64,000 bases of DNA from Astropecten irregularis (taxonomy: Eukaryota > Echinodermata > Asteroidea > Paxillosida > Astropectinidae): positions 16,219,662-16,283,661 of the forward strand of contig OZ020252.1 of NCBI GenBank assembly GCA_963971285.1. The letters run 5' to 3'. The translations under genes and the position numbers were made by a program. Below, in pieces: positions 45,213 through 57,470 of this stretch (positions within the stretch are counted from its first letter, which is position 1; each line of letters opens with the position of its first letter). The notes under the pieces are model-generated. The model was not told the origin of the DNA, ran no database searches, and saw only the letters and a list, made by a program, of their open reading frames with translations.

Positions 45213-48200
45213 CTGTACGATGGCAAAGACGGTTAAAAAATTAAGATGCCAAATTGTAATACAATTGTCCAATGAATAAGGCCAAGTAAAAAACAAAACA
45301 AACATGTTTAACGTCCTGCCTGTTTGGACAAAAGGAAGGAGGACGCCCCTTTGTTCCAAAATGGCCGACTGACCGATTTATCCAAAACAACCGGCTAGGG
45401 CCCACATGCGAGAAAATGACTAAAAATGTATGTATTTAGACTTTAATGTGTTGAGTGGTCGTGGCAGCACGGCCTAAGTTCAGCACAGAGAGCCTTGGTT
45501 TCGAAGGGGATATGCGCAGACGACGCTAATGTGAAATCCCTCTATTGGGCCCAGGGGTCGATTTCACAAAGCTCTACGATCGATCGTAACTCGAGTCATG
45601 AAGGATCTCTTACCTGACTCAACGGACAGTTTGCAGGTCAGCGGCTCAGTAGACTTTTGCAGCTCCTCCAGCAACTTGGGACTGAGGTAATGAAAGTATC
45701 AACAGTAAGTATGTCAAGTACGGTCCAGAACTTTACACAGTGAGATGTGGTATATACTTACAGGTAGGGTGCAAGGGTACAGGTTTGAGAAGTTAAAGAG
45801 CAGTTGGGGTGACATAAGGCGTTGAGGGGAATTGCGTGGTCGGGATAGGGGTGAGTGAGAAGTGTATAAAAAGGGGATGGCAAGATGGCGAAGGGGGATA
45901 AGAGGGTCAAGGGGCGAGTGGTATGTGAGGCAACAAGTAGGGTGGGCTGAAGGCTTAATGACTCCACGGAAGGAGCTTAAAGTTATATCATACTTTGGAA
46001 GGAAACCAAAACAGACATGTTCACAGATTTACGTATAACGTACAGGGTATAACGATGGACCTGATACAAACATTCCGTTAAAATTGTTCTGCCCGAAATG
46101 CTGTTTTTCCCAGAAATTAAGTAAAACAAAATACCCAAAACTGTTTTAATCTCTGAGAACATCGCTGTTTTTTGCTGTTTCCAATGATCAATTGAGCTGA
46201 ACATTTCACAGGTTTGTTTTTATTCCATGACAAATCAAATTATGAACAGACCGCAGCTGTTCTATCAACTTTACCAAAGTCTGATAGTATTTTTAACGGG
46301 GCAGGAAAAGAAACGGAAAAAGCATATAAAAGAGAGAAAGGGCAATGACCTCACCTGATTGTGATGTAGTCCACCCCAGCCAGCTCAGTTATCTCTCCAA
46401 TGTTGCGGAATGAAGCACCCATCACAACGGTATTGTAACCATACTTCTTGTAGTAGTTGTAAATCTTCTGGACACTTACCACCCCTAGAAAAATGAACCG
46501 GACAACCAATGCATATAATAACTCTGCTCTCTTGAGTAACTGTGCAACAGGATTATTACCTAAATACTAGACTCGTTTCCGTCCCCAAAATATCCAGTAA
46601 TCCGAAGAAAACCTAAAGATGCTTGGTGGCGCCACACATATCGCAACACTGTGGTGGTGTCAGTATAATATTTTGCACACTGCCAAATCATCTTTTATTG
46701 AAATCTGGGAAGCCGGAAAGCTAATCATGAGCAAAAGACCGGCAGGGAAATCTGGGACAATATTTTTCTAAGTTCTTGTTCCATTCAGGAATAAACCGCG
46801 CACCATGTACATGTACCAAGCCGGAGTTGTAGTGCATGTAGACTGAAAAAACACCTCCGCAGTTTCTTTTAATCAAACGAGGGTGCCATTCAATAAATAA
46901 AGAGTATCAATTTTGTATCCAAACTTATCCCTCCTCCCAATTTTAAGGAAGTCTACATCGCATGCAACTTGGACTAATAACAAAAAATGAGGAAATTCCA
47001 ATCTTTACCATACTTTGTACAGTATCTTTCACTTTTCAATGGCATATAAGAGTGAAGTGAAAAATAAGAGGAAATCAGCTGATCTGAAGAAAAGTTGCAT
47101 GTCTGGTAAGTTGCATAAAGTGCCCTTTTTGAAACTTCTGCATTTGGTAAAAAAAAACAAAGACTGAAGAAAATATGTCAGAAGTTGTATTGTTGTGTTT
47201 GTTTGCTAAGTAAACAAATGATAAATGTTAAAAAGAGTTTTTCCTGTACTCACCTGGGTCCTCTGTGGCCTCGTAACCAGACTTGCCTGTGCTGGCTTTG
47301 TACCAGTCTAAGATGCGACCCACGAAGGGTGAGATCAGGGTCACCTTGGCCTCAGCGCATGCCACGGCCTGTACACAAAGACACGACACAAATTGTAAAA
47401 TATTACACAAATAATGAATGTTTTTCATTCGTGCACTGGTAAGAATATTTTCACGAGTTTTGAAAGATGAAATGTTCCATTCAATGAGCATTTTCTTGTG
47501 CTGAAAGTACACAAATGACACCGTCAAGAAATTTGGCAACTTCTTCGTCGTTCAGCAGCACAAAGATTGCTTGAACCCACCGCCATTTTGCTCATGATCA
47601 TGGGCATATTTTGATAAAACACGATAACGTGGATGACTGCACTCCTAGATGTAGCTTGACTTTAATTTCAAGAGGATGACTTGTACAAACCTGGGCGAAT
47701 GAGAACAGCAAAGTGAGATTACAGTGGATGCCCTCCTGCTCCAAACGACTGCAAATGAACACAAAAACACAAGTACATTAGCAACGGCAAGCTGTATCAG
47801 GCCACGAGTTGGAACAGTCTTTCCTCAAAAGGTTTTCTGGAATCAAAGTTCACAGACATACTCCCAAGGGCATATATACATATGCAGCTATGAGCAATTT
47901 GTTATTGTTAGTTAGGATGGCCTGATGCATTTCGATCCCAGCAGATTCTTTATTGAAGGCTAACATTTTGATTGCTTAGAGATGAAACAGCTGAGTACCA
48001 GTTTTGAGCAGTATATATGACATGCATCCACTGGTCGGTTACCAGTGTTTTGCTAAGCAATTTCTGTGACACTGGTGCCCAGTAGTCTTGCAGCCTGAAT
48101 ATACATGACATGCAAGCATCCAATGGTCGGTTACCAGTGTTTTGCTAAGCAAGCTCTGTGTCTCAATGACACTGATCCCCTACATCATAACTTAGAAGCC

Positions 48201-51200
48201 TCAATATACATTACATGCATCCACTGGTTGGTTACCAGTGTTTTGTTAAGCAAGGTCTGTGCCACTGGTCCCCTGCAGTTCTTACCTTGCAGCCTGAATT
48301 CCCTCCCATGTTGAGCTGAGCTTGATGAGAACCCGCTCCTTGCCGATTCCCGCCTTCTCAAACAGACCGATAAGCTTCTTGGCTTTGGCAATCTGTGCCT
48401 CAATGTCAAACGACAGACTGCAAACAGAGAACGGAGAACAAAGTCATCAACAGGCCAAGAGGACTTAGAGTTGATGAGAGTGGATTGTGAAGTTAACCCT
48501 AACCCACATGCACGCATGGTTTCCCTGTGATTAAGTGTGGTATCCTGAATACCACAATACAACACAGTTTGGTTTGCGTGATGATTTTTGAGAAACAATG
48601 AATAATAGTGATTTCGAATGGGACTGTGTATTACAACTTTAATTACAGCAATGCAAATGAAGCTAATGCGATTCTAATTCTGTAGGTTTCCAAATGTACT
48701 TTTCTCGAATATATTAAGAGGTATTTCAGAGGGAACAATTTTTAATTAATGGGGGTACAGTCAGGACCAAGAGGTTCGATGAACCTTTATTGTCCCCAAA
48801 AGTCACTAATTGTGGTACATTTACCCCCTTGATTTGCATGTGAATATATCAGCATTCTTTAAAAGACCGCAATCTGTGAGATATGAACACAGCTGCATTG
48901 CCACCGATTACATCCACCTGGTATTTGGGACATTGTCCAGCAGTATTCAACCACAATTTATGCCAAGCTCCCTGTACAACACATAGCCCGGCCAGATGAC
49001 CTTTAATTGTCCGGTGACTGATAATGAGGCTCATACCAAAAAATAAATCCCGTGCTGAAGGGGATAAAAGGATATTTTCTTTTGGTTTTAGCCTACTGAA
49101 GACTTTTTCACAAAAATCCTCTGCAGAAAAGATAGAAAAAAAGAGACATATCTATGAGATATTTATGAACAAACTCACCGTGCGTCTACCTCCGTCGACA
49201 CCCTTCCTGGAACAATCTTCAAGATCTCGATACCAAAATTCACAAAAAGCTTGTCCATGGTGGCCGTGATCTGTTCTTCAAGAATGCTGCACACAAAGAG
49301 AGCACACAATCGAGAACATGGAATATCAATACAAATAGCATTCATAAGAATGAGGGACAATGCTGGCAATAATATATACTGGTAGAACAAGTTATTACTT
49401 CTTATACAATTCTCCTTACATCCGTTGATATCAGTATTCGGCAGGGCACGTTGGGGATGTTGGGGAAAAGAAATGACACGGACACGTGCAAAAATAAAGC
49501 TAGTATAAACACCCTTTTTTATCGGGCATCAATCAAATAGATCAGCATATTTAACACTTTTCCCCTTCATTTTATGACCTTACCATATACCACCTACCTC
49601 CCCCCCCCCCCCCCCCCATTTTTAATCCAAATTCACACTGAACTCGGAGACCACATATTTTGAAGTGAAAAATCCGGAATTCGAGAAAAATCTGGAAGAT
49701 TCTCATGCCTGGATAAAGGTTCCAATAATGGGAGACTTTGGAGAACTGGTCTTCAAGTAAACAGCGCACGCACGCGCAAAACGACGTGCGCATGCACGCA
49801 TGCTCACAAGACCGGTTCTCCAAAGTCTCCCATTGAGGCCAAATGTTTGCTGCCCTCTATTGACAGGTGTCAGGTTGGGTATCCGACAGATAACGCATAC
49901 AGTTTGTACCTTGATTGTGACTTGCCATAGTCCACAGCGTCCTTGATGAGATGCTTGTATGCATCAATCTTAGATGCCGCAAGGAGAAGGGACGGATTAG
50001 TAGTGGCATCTGTCGGCTTGTACTGGTCGATCACTGAATGGAAATAAAAAAAAATACGATAATCACAAAATGACATCACAAGAGTGTAGGTGGTGTCCCC
50101 TAGAGTTTTTAGCCAATAACAATTCACAGAATTTGTCGACCCAAGTCACACGCCTGGAAAGGGTCGACAGGTTCTGTGCATTGTGATTGGCTTACATGTT
50201 GAAAACTCTTCGGGGCGTCACACTGTATCATTTGGAATCCGTCGCCCGTATTGGGGACAGGGGCCGATTTCACTAATACTTTGCGATCATCACTAAAGCC
50301 CAAAACCATCGCTAAACGGAGAATCGATGGCTACTTTGCATATTGTCCGTTTAGCAATGGTTTTGGGCGTTAGTGAAATTGGCCCCAGGAGTACAAAGGA
50401 TCAACAATGAAACCATTCTTGTCCTTGAACAGGCTTCTTCTGTTCAAAGTCCTCTTCCAACTACAAATGTGGGCTTATTCTACATGTATTATTTGAAGTA
50501 CAGGGACAATAGAAAAGACAATGCTTCGTCCTCGGACAGTACACTGTACAAGTATGTGAACAACAAAAGTGTGTGCAATGAGAAGGTTTGTAGACACCAT
50601 GCAAAATCCTTCTTTTTTTTAATAGAAGTGGTGTGGTTCTGAGAAAAACCAGTGAGAAAAACCAGCTCGACATTCTGCCAGTGAACAATGTGTACTCAGG
50701 TCGTCCTCAGGAGAGTGCATTAAATTTAAATATCTAGTTTGTACTCCATCACTAGTTCTTTACATAGCCACACCTCAAGTGATTTTCATGGCTTATGCAC
50801 AAAGATAATAGTACTCAGTCTAGTCTCCACCGTGCAAAATTTCAATCTCCATTAAGAGTCAGTGTCCGTGAGCAAACTGTGCAAAAAAATAGGTCGTCTG
50901 TGTTCATGGTGTTCCGCTTCTGTAAATTTGCAAACAAGTTCTGTTCAACAAACAAGCCGACGTTCCATACGATTTGGTCCAATAAATTGGCAACTTTCAG
51001 GTCAACTTCCCTTTTCTTTCCAAATTTCAGTATCTGCATCATGCATGGCAAGGACCTTTCATTGTTCCATGCTGGACTCCAAATGTGGGTGATCACACAG
51101 ATCTACATGTACATCCTGACAAAGCAAGGACACTTCTTTGGAGTAAAGGTTTAAAGCTCAGAGTTATAACAATTCTGCTGGTCTCACAAAAATACAGTAC

Positions 51201-54200
51201 ATGTACATACATCCTACTGTTGTATACTGTACAAAGTGTATAACCTCTTCTGCCTACCCAATGCATGTTTCGACAATCTAGACTTAAGATTATTTCCATT
51301 CACACGAAGGGGCATACATGTGTATTAACATTAATGCATACACTGTACAGTATGTGCTCGAACAGAAAAATACCAAGAAATTTGACCTGAATATTATAAT
51401 GTCAGTAAAGTGATGAATCACGATGAATCAGCACTTTTAACCATTGTGCATTGTACACATTATTATTAAATATTGAATAACTTTAACCTGCATGTACAAA
51501 TCAATGCAAATATGGAGAGCTTGGTACTTGGTAGTTACTAACACAATACTGGTGGGTCATTCCATGTCATATTTGCTTTGAAACCTGACCAACACAGATT
51601 TCAATAAAATTTGGTATGCTACATGTACTGTACATGTAGTTGGACTCCCTGCAAAACCTCCAGTAATCAAAATAAAGGCCAATATCAAGAGGTTTAAAAC
51701 AGAACGTAAAATCTAACTCTTTAGGGTGCTTTACTTCCAGAAATATAGATGTTTATAAATGTGGCAAAAAGGAATTGGACCAAATTACATAAAATTTTGA
51801 TTTTGGAGGTTTCTCAGGGTGTCTAACCAGCAAACCAAATTTCATTTTAATATATCCGTGATAATCAGGTTCCAAAGCACATTAAATTGACACAGAATGA
51901 CCCTGGACCCCTGGTATAAACATTAAACATGTTCACTGTACATGTGTGTACATGTATGTGGGGTTTGACTAGCAAATGCACCGGATGTACTGTATAAGAC
52001 TAGATACATGTACATGAACTGTAGGCCTATATATTCACTCTTAATGATTCCATACCGTGTACATGTACTGGAAACATGCTAATGACAAGCATAGTGGTAT
52101 TTATGAACTTGCATGACTGTGCAAACAGAACAAGTGCATGCACAACACGAAGGACTGCCTACACTGTACATGACTTTCGCTGCAAGTACAAATGTCCGGT
52201 AGTACAGGGACAGCACACCTGTATCGATCGTTTACTTTCTCACGAACTCAGGATATCCTGGCCTAGAGGTACATCAGGGCAGGAGCGGAAGGCAAGAGTT
52301 GAAAGTGAAATGCTTCTGGGACATTAGTTTTATGTATATTTGTAATACAACTTTTGCGGTTGCTTCGGATGTGCAGTGAAGGTATGAGAAATGCACATGG
52401 GACAGATTGCACTACAATTTTCTAAACAGAATCCCATAGGCTGGCTACATGTATCACTGAAAGGGTCTATACATATGCACTTGAAACCTAAATGTAAGCT
52501 TGCATAGTTACAACTTACAAGTGTTGAAGAAGCACTTTAGGGCACAATGTGTTTATTGCATTATTACGAGTATGACTGTGATAGTGTACTGGCCTACACC
52601 ATGTATCCATGATGTACAAACACATGTTCACTTTCAGACGCTATTAACATGTCTCCCTCATACCATTACTAAATTTGTGGACCTCGTATTTACATGTATA
52701 CCTGCATGGTCTTAAATTTATCACTTGCCTGCATGTTTTGCATACACTTTAGCTAGGCAGTTTATGAGCAGTAATTTTCTTGGCTATTGTCTCTGCCATT
52801 TGACATTTGCCATACTTTGTGTTTTGTACACAACTGTAATAGTGTATATGTATTTGGCAGGCTGCCAGTCTGTACCTGTGTTGTCTTTATACTTCCTTGT
52901 TCAACATACAGTTCCTACTTTGTAAATGTATGAGTGTTTACGATCTGACCAACACTAGATCCTTTTAGGCTGGTACAATGACAATGCAAATTCTGTTACC
53001 TTGATACGTCCCTACCCACTTAATGCTTCCATGAACACAGTCATGGTACAGATATTGTTGCATGTAAATCTAACGGTGGGTTTAAAACATCTTGTATTCA
53101 TGTGTACAATGTACATATGTATGTACCGGTATGAACATCAAGACAGTGCACATTACATGAGCAGTACAAAACGGGTTGGAAAAAAATATACCTTTGGTAC
53201 AAATCTATAAAGTGTACAAGAAACATGACATGGATTATGAAAATAAATGCCAGTCACTTGGTCACCTTAGTTTTTGGTCCTGGCTTTTTATATCTCTCAC
53301 AATGTAAACAGTAGCCTATACTTATAGTGTATGTGCTTAATAGTTACTTCCTGGTGCGTGTTTTAGAGCTGAGCAAAAATGGGGTAATTTTGTAACTAGG
53401 CAAACAAAGATTCTTCAGAAAAATCATGCTACATATACAAAAACACACAAAGAAAATGTGCGCATATTTATGATGTACAATGTATCGCACGTCATTATGT
53501 GCGCAGATATTTGTAAACTTACAATTTTGAATGTTCTTTTTATTTCACCCATTTTGTAGCCAGTCGGCAGTGTCAGTGTTTAATGTGCCATTAATTGTAG
53601 GGATTCATTTCTTTAAGTGCCTAGTGTGAAAAAGCTAAGTGAATGTAGATTATTGGTGGAACTGGTAGTTTTTCCCCCGTTTTTTGTGATGCATGCTGAA
53701 AAGAGCAATTTTCTGCGCAAGATACAAACTTCAAATTACGATATCAGTTGATGTGAGTTTGGTAATAGTAAAGTGTAGGCCTTATTCAGTAATTGATTCA
53801 AGCTTCTCTTAATATAAATACTTTTACTCGGGGTAATTGTAAGGTTTGGGTTTCAATGGTATGGTCCTGGTGCTTACTCATGTTAACAGTGAAATTGCCC
53901 ATAAACCACAACAAACGGGCTCTACTCCTACATCATGTACATGTACAGTGTGATTGTGGAACAAGTGGGGCATAAAACTATTAAGAAAAGGAAAGTAACT
54001 TTTTGTAAAGAGCCTTGTACCTAAATATACGTTTGCGTTGTCCTTTTCAATATTATTAAATTTAAGGTTATAGGGCTTATTTGTGGAAAGAGGGCAGAAC
54101 TTTGATTTTTTTTAAAATCCAGGGTAGAAACAGTAACGAAGATACAACATTTCAAGGCCGCACCGATGGCCGCAGACGAGAATAGTCTGGTTCCCACTCT

Positions 54201-55445
54201 CGTTTTGAAGAATCTTGATCTGTTGGGTCTGGGTATCAGACTTGCCAGGTGTCACGCAAATGACAGGCGGGCAGTTTTCAAGTTCACAACAAGCGGGTTA
54301 GAAAATGTTATCTTTACATTGAAATATTGCAGAAATTAATGTGCTCAAACTAGGGAGGGACTCTCTTTACTGAAAGTCAACAAAAATACGATTTTGAATT
54401 TGGAATGCCTTTTTAAAAGCTAGTTCGGCGGCGATTGTAAAGTTCGGGACTCTCCGTCCTGTGTTTTAATCACACGCCGAAGCGACCGTGAATACATTCC
54501 GTTGTGTATGCTGTGCATAATGATACAAACACAGGAGGGTCCCGAACTTTAACATTTGCCAGTTCAGCATTCCGACTGTGCATGGGCGAGATTAACTGGG
54601 TGAAAGGTTATTCGGAATAAACATTGCCACGTGTGCATGAGTACCGTGCACAAAACACATGGCCTTCGTGTGGTGTACATTGTAAACTTTCAATAAAAAA
54701 TTTTGCAAAAAAGTGTAAACTTGATCTCTTTTCATTAAATGAAGCAAGGTTTATCAACCAAATATTTGATTTTTCAAATGATTGAGCAAAATAACAGGAA
54801 AAGAAACAACTTTTGAACAAGTACGCGTGCAATCCCATAGGCAGCATGCATTTATGGTACGCATGGACAGCGATGTTTATCCCGAATAACCTTTGACCTT
54901 TCCCAGAATTCGCTACGCACTTGAGATGCTGATGGCAGTTTGTCTTCCCTTTCCAGCTAGTTTTAGGGCCCCACTTGACCACAATCACTGTATATTTCTA
55001 CCTCCATGCACTACCTACTGTATTATTATTATTAATATTATTATTTATTCGGCCAGAATCACACAACAAATGAATACAGTAAACAAGTACATGACTAAAA
55101 AAGCAAGAAGACAAAAAATACAGTTCACATTATTGTACACAACAAGAAGTCCAGCATGTCAAACTAAAACTTGTCAAAGGCAAAGCGCTGGCCTAACCTG
55201 CCTAAGGGCAAAAGCAAAGTACAAACTTAGCCTTAGGCTAACATTACAAGTAACAAGCATGACAAGTTACTGTCAGTGTCACCATGGAGGTATGGATGGT
55301 TGCGTCGAGTGAGACCGAGTCATATTCCCACGATAAATAAACTTTGAAACTCACACTTAAAATCACCAGTGTCTGCCACGACAGTCGAGAACTGTTTGAG
55401 CTGTTCCAGGAGAGTGGCCATTTTCTGTCGCTTCGGTGAGGACAT
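45052..55445 (-). CDS. TALDO1: Transaldolase
   Basis: Complete spliced gene of nine coding exons: 55355-55445, 49910-50033, 49179-49286, 48286-48417, 47691-47748, 47254-47368, 46355-46484, 45614-45681 and 45052-45212. All junctions are in phase, giving 328 aa (human: 337). Transaldolase is a cytosolic enzyme of the non-oxidative pentose phosphate pathway that moves a three-carbon unit between sedoheptulose-7-phosphate and glyceraldehyde-3-phosphate. Seen: VVADTGDF (Asp25), [19 protein letters not shown], the Schiff-base Lys140 in [25 protein letters not shown] and MGASFRN. All catalytic parts are intact. Intron 1 is 5.3 kb; the others are short. The N-terminal MSSPKRQKM matches the basic start of the human protein, supporting the chosen ATG. 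Confidence 0.97.
45614..45681 (-). CDS. TALDO1: TALDO1 exon 8
   Basis: A 68-base exon. Encodes [20 protein letters not shown]. Acceptor TTACCTCAG, donor GTAAGA. Confidence 0.93.
45981..46292. mobile_element. TTAA MITE, shortened copy in TALDO1 intron 7
   Basis: Begins AGTTATATCATACTTTGG with TTAA before it and ends ACCAAAGTCTGATAGTATT with TTAA after it. 312 bases and more diverged than the 357-base copies. Confidence 0.72.
46355..46484 (-). CDS. TALDO1: TALDO1 exon 7
   Basis: Encodes [28 protein letters not shown] and AGVDYITI. Acceptor TTTCTAG, donor GTGAGG. Confidence 0.95.
46960..47112. repeat. Dispersed repeat shared with 21060-21200
   Basis: CACTTTTCAATGGCATA, AAGAGTGAAGTGAAAAA and AGGAAATCAGCTGATC occur in the same order at both sites, with GCAACTT ends in inverted orientation. 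Likely a MITE. Confidence 0.6.
47254..47368 (-). CDS. TALDO1: TALDO1 exon 6
   Basis: Encodes [20 protein letters not shown] and DWYKAS, with the phosphate-binding FVGRILDW stretch. Donor GTGAGT. Confidence 0.95.
47691..47748 (-). CDS. TALDO1: TALDO1 exon 5
   Basis: A 58-base exon. Encodes [19 protein letters not shown]. Donor GTTTGT, phase 0. Confidence 0.95.
48005..48282. repeat. Three tandem copies of a ~100-bp unit beside TALDO1 exon 4
   Basis: CATCCACTGGTCGGTTACCA plus GTGTTTTGCTAAGCAA occurs three times (starting near 48024, 48117 and 48219). It resembles the GCTAAGCA word of the GGCCAATTTCA elements and ends four bases from the exon 4 boundary. Confidence 0.75.
48286..48417 (-). CDS. 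TALDO1: TALDO1 exon 4 (Schiff-base lysine)
   Basis: Encodes [20 protein letters not shown]. Lys140 in LIKLSSTW is the Schiff-base residue. A triplicated repeat ends just past its donor. Confidence 0.96.
48490..49170. other. TALDO1 intron 3
   Basis: Begins with a TGTGGTA-type stretch (48490-48590), then AT-rich DNA. Nothing else recognised. Confidence 0.45.
49179..49286 (-). CDS. TALDO1: TALDO1 exon 3
   Basis: Encodes [20 protein letters not shown] and TEVDA. Acceptor GTGTGCAG, donor GTGAGT. Confidence 0.95.
49600..49617. repeat. Poly-C run
   Basis: Eighteen consecutive C in TALDO1 intron 2. Similar homopolymers: C(16) near 55912 and G(17) near 57942. Length is likely unstable. Confidence 0.9.
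49727..49834. mobile_element. MITE AATGGGAGACTTT, short copy
   Basis: AATGGGAGACTTTGGAGAAC at the left and CCGGTTCTCCAAAGTCTCCCATT at the right, with a GCGCACGCACGCGC core. Relative of 31102-31279. Confidence 0.8.
49910..50033 (-). CDS. TALDO1: TALDO1 exon 2
   Basis: Acceptor TTCCATTCAG, donor GTACAA. Encodes [20 protein letters not shown], a family signature. Confidence 0.95.
50260..50388. mobile_element. Small foldback element GGGGCCGATTTCACTAA
   Basis: AGGGGCCGATTTCACTAATA and GCCCAAAACCATCGCTAAAC are mirrored by GTTTAGCAATGGTTTTGGGC and GTTAGTGAAATTGGCCCC. 129 bases, almost fully palindromic. Confidence 0.8.
50390..54120. other. TALDO1 intron 1 spacer
   Basis: 3.7 kb of AT-rich DNA with TACATGTA clusters (51180-51360, 51940-52080, 53090-53140). 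Open frames of 60-120 codons occur on both strands, but none has a recognisable domain or splice-supported structure. Confidence 0.5.
54166..54339 (+). CDS. Possible small ORF, 57 aa, unknown
   Basis: ATG in good context (ACCGATGGC) opens [20 protein letters not shown], then [17 protein letters not shown] and a TAA. GC content and codon choice are higher than in the surrounding intron. It lies antisense in TALDO1 intron 1. No family recognised and no further exons identified. A chance open frame is quite possible. Confidence 0.2.
   Translation: MAADENSLVPTLVLKNLDLLGLGIRLARCHANDRRAVFKFTTSGLENVIFTLKYCRN
54438..54552. mobile_element. MITE with AAAGTTCGGGAC ends
   Basis: AAAGTTCGGGACTCTCCGTC near the left and GAGGGTCCCGAACTTT at the right. 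About 115 bases with CCTGTGTTTT / CAAACACAGG also mirrored. Confidence 0.65.
54600..55340. other. TALDO1 intron 1, 5' part
   Basis: Includes an (ATT)n-like TATTATTATTATTAATATTA at 55020-55045. No gene seen. Confidence 0.45.
55355..55445 (-). CDS. TALDO1: TALDO1 exon 1 (start)
   Basis: ATG at 55445. Encodes [20 protein letters not shown] and VVADTGDF. I chose donor GTGAGT at 55354 over the earlier GT because it gives LIDQYKP in frame with exon 2. Confidence 0.94.
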
Positions 55446-55470
55446 TATGCAAAATCCGGAAATTTGCTGG

Positions 55471-55478
55471 CTTTTATA
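55471..55478 (-). promoter_or_regulatory. TATA-like box upstream of TALDO1
   Basis: The minus strand reads TCGTATAAAAGCCAGC, with TATAAAAG ending 25 bases before the ATG. If used, transcription would start almost at the start codon, which is unusually close. Confidence 0.35.
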
Positions 55479-55699
55479 CGAGAGATGATGTCACGGATTA
55501 TACGCACATGGGCAATGAAGCACAGCCAAGAGAGATAGGTCATAGGATGTAGTCTGGCAAACGTAGCATTATTAACGTGCAAAGTGCCTATACCTTCGGC
55601 GGAGGCCAGACTTACTCCAAGGGCTCCTAACTTTGGTAAAAACCATTCTGAGACTGGGGGTTGGTTTTTTTCACTTACATTTCTTGCCCTGATTTTCAA

Positions 55700-56760
55700 A
55701 ACTAAACCAGTTAAACCTTCGTTGCAGTTATAATAAAGGTCTCGTGATTTGTTTCTGTGTTATCAATGTAGATTAAAAATGTCTGAATAATTACAGGGGT
55801 AAATAAAAATCGTGTAAGAATCAGATAAATGTTAGACTTAGAATCAAGTCGCAAAATGGTGTTGCAAATGGACCAGCCTCTTCGATAGCGATTTAATTAT
55901 TTTTCACTTCTGCCCCCCCCCCCCCCCGGCCCGTATACACTCCCAACTTCGTCCATTGTCACCTTCTTTACTAATGAAATTGAAGATCTGCTGGTTTTTT
56001 TTATCTTGAAAAGACTGATTTCATGATAAATGTCCAGATTGATTTCGTTTTCTGCCAAAAGAGGGCGCTACCCCTATTTTCATGACACAATTTTTTTCTT
56101 ACAACCACTTTCCGCCAGGGGCCAATTTCACGGCCCTGCTCAGCGGCACAAACATTTGCTACTAACCATGAAAAGTCTGTCTCAATAAAGACACGATTAA
56201 CAAACGAATATCCAAGTGTTGTGTATTGCTAGCGATTTCTGTGTGGCTGTTGTTCGCTCACTTCGCTGACCATGGAGATCAAATGGAATGGTTATAGTGT
56301 ACACATGGCGGATATGGAGTGATTCATTTGGATTAATCGATTAATCGATTGATTGGAAATTGCTTATCTGCTTGCGGCCCTAGATAATATTTTTCTTTTC
56401 CCCTTTTCTTTGTAGGGAGGAAGGTAGGAATTGAGAACGATTTGTCATTGATACCCAAAATTACCATAAAATAATTATTCTAAACTGGGACAGATAATGT
56501 GAGAAAACTCCCTTTTATTCTTTTATTCCTTAAAAGAAGCAACATTTTAGGAAAAGGCTACATCCCCTTTTACTACATCGGCGCCTCCGTACCATAGATT
56601 CGATATTTTATGAGCTTATCAATAAAAATAATAACCACATTACTTTTCTTTGTCAACCATAGAGCTAGGCCCTATATTAAAATTACTAATTAAGTAATTC
56701 TAATATATAGCTCTATGTTGTCAACTGAAAATGTGTCTTTATCAATAATTTGGGAGATTC
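55700..56760. other. Intergenic DNA between TALDO1 5' and SLC16-like 3', with element fragment
   Basis: A C(16) run near 55912. 56113-56310 is a truncated relative of 14889-15146 (GGGCCAATTTCACGGCCCTG, GGCTGTTGTTCGCT). The rest is AT-rich. Confidence 0.5.
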
Positions 56761-56766
56761 AAAATA

Positions 56767-57079
56767 GTGCGCCACCATGAGTTTGCAATGCGTTGGCCAA
56801 TCACAATTCACAGAATTCTGTCGGTTTGCAATACGTCACTTATATATTATTTGTTTAAGCACAATGTAAGTACACTACATACAGTGAATTGTGCTACGCA
56901 TGCTTGTTTTCACTCCAGCCACATTTTCAAGCATTGTTCAGTGACCAAAAAAGCCAGGATGTTCGACCGAGATAATAACTTGTCGACACACTGGGCATCT
57001 TTTCACATGCGCAGTTTGTCGACAAAATCATTTCCGGCATTGTGATTGGCCAACGCGTTGCGAACTCTTGGTGGCGCAC
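56767..57079. mobile_element. MITE with ~40-bp inverted ends GTGCGCCACCA
   Basis: GTGCGCCACCATGAGTTTGC then AATGCGTTGGCCAATCACAAT are mirrored by ATTGTGATTGGCCAACGCGT and TGCGAACTCTTGGTGGCGCAC. 313 bases. Part of its interior recurs at 20840-21000. Confidence 0.85.
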
Positions 57080-57470
57080 TTTTGTGAATTGCCCATAATT
57101 AAATTTGTTAAACAAATCAATGAAATAATTTTACAATTTCAGTAAAATAAATACTTAATGATGATGTCTCCAGCTGCAGTGCATAATACATAGTTATACA
57201 AACAATAGAATCATAATAAATAATTAGGTGCATCAAAACATCATTGCTTGGTTCGGTCTATAAATTAATCATTATTATTTAAAAGTTAATACAACTAGAA
57301 CCGTGAGTTATGTAAATCATTAACCTTCTAAAATGAATCTAACATACATAAATTTATTGCAAATTGATCGCAGCGGTTGTATTAGATGGGCATATAGATA
57401 TAATTTACAGACTAATCAAAATTACACATAATAATTATGAATCCTCGTAAAATGCAATTTTATAAATTAG

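Noticed and set aside
52500-52925. Two hydrophobic plus-strand frames in TALDO1 intron 1
   Set aside because: T-rich AT-biased DNA readily gives hydrophobic frames; no signal peptide logic, splice sites or homologue.
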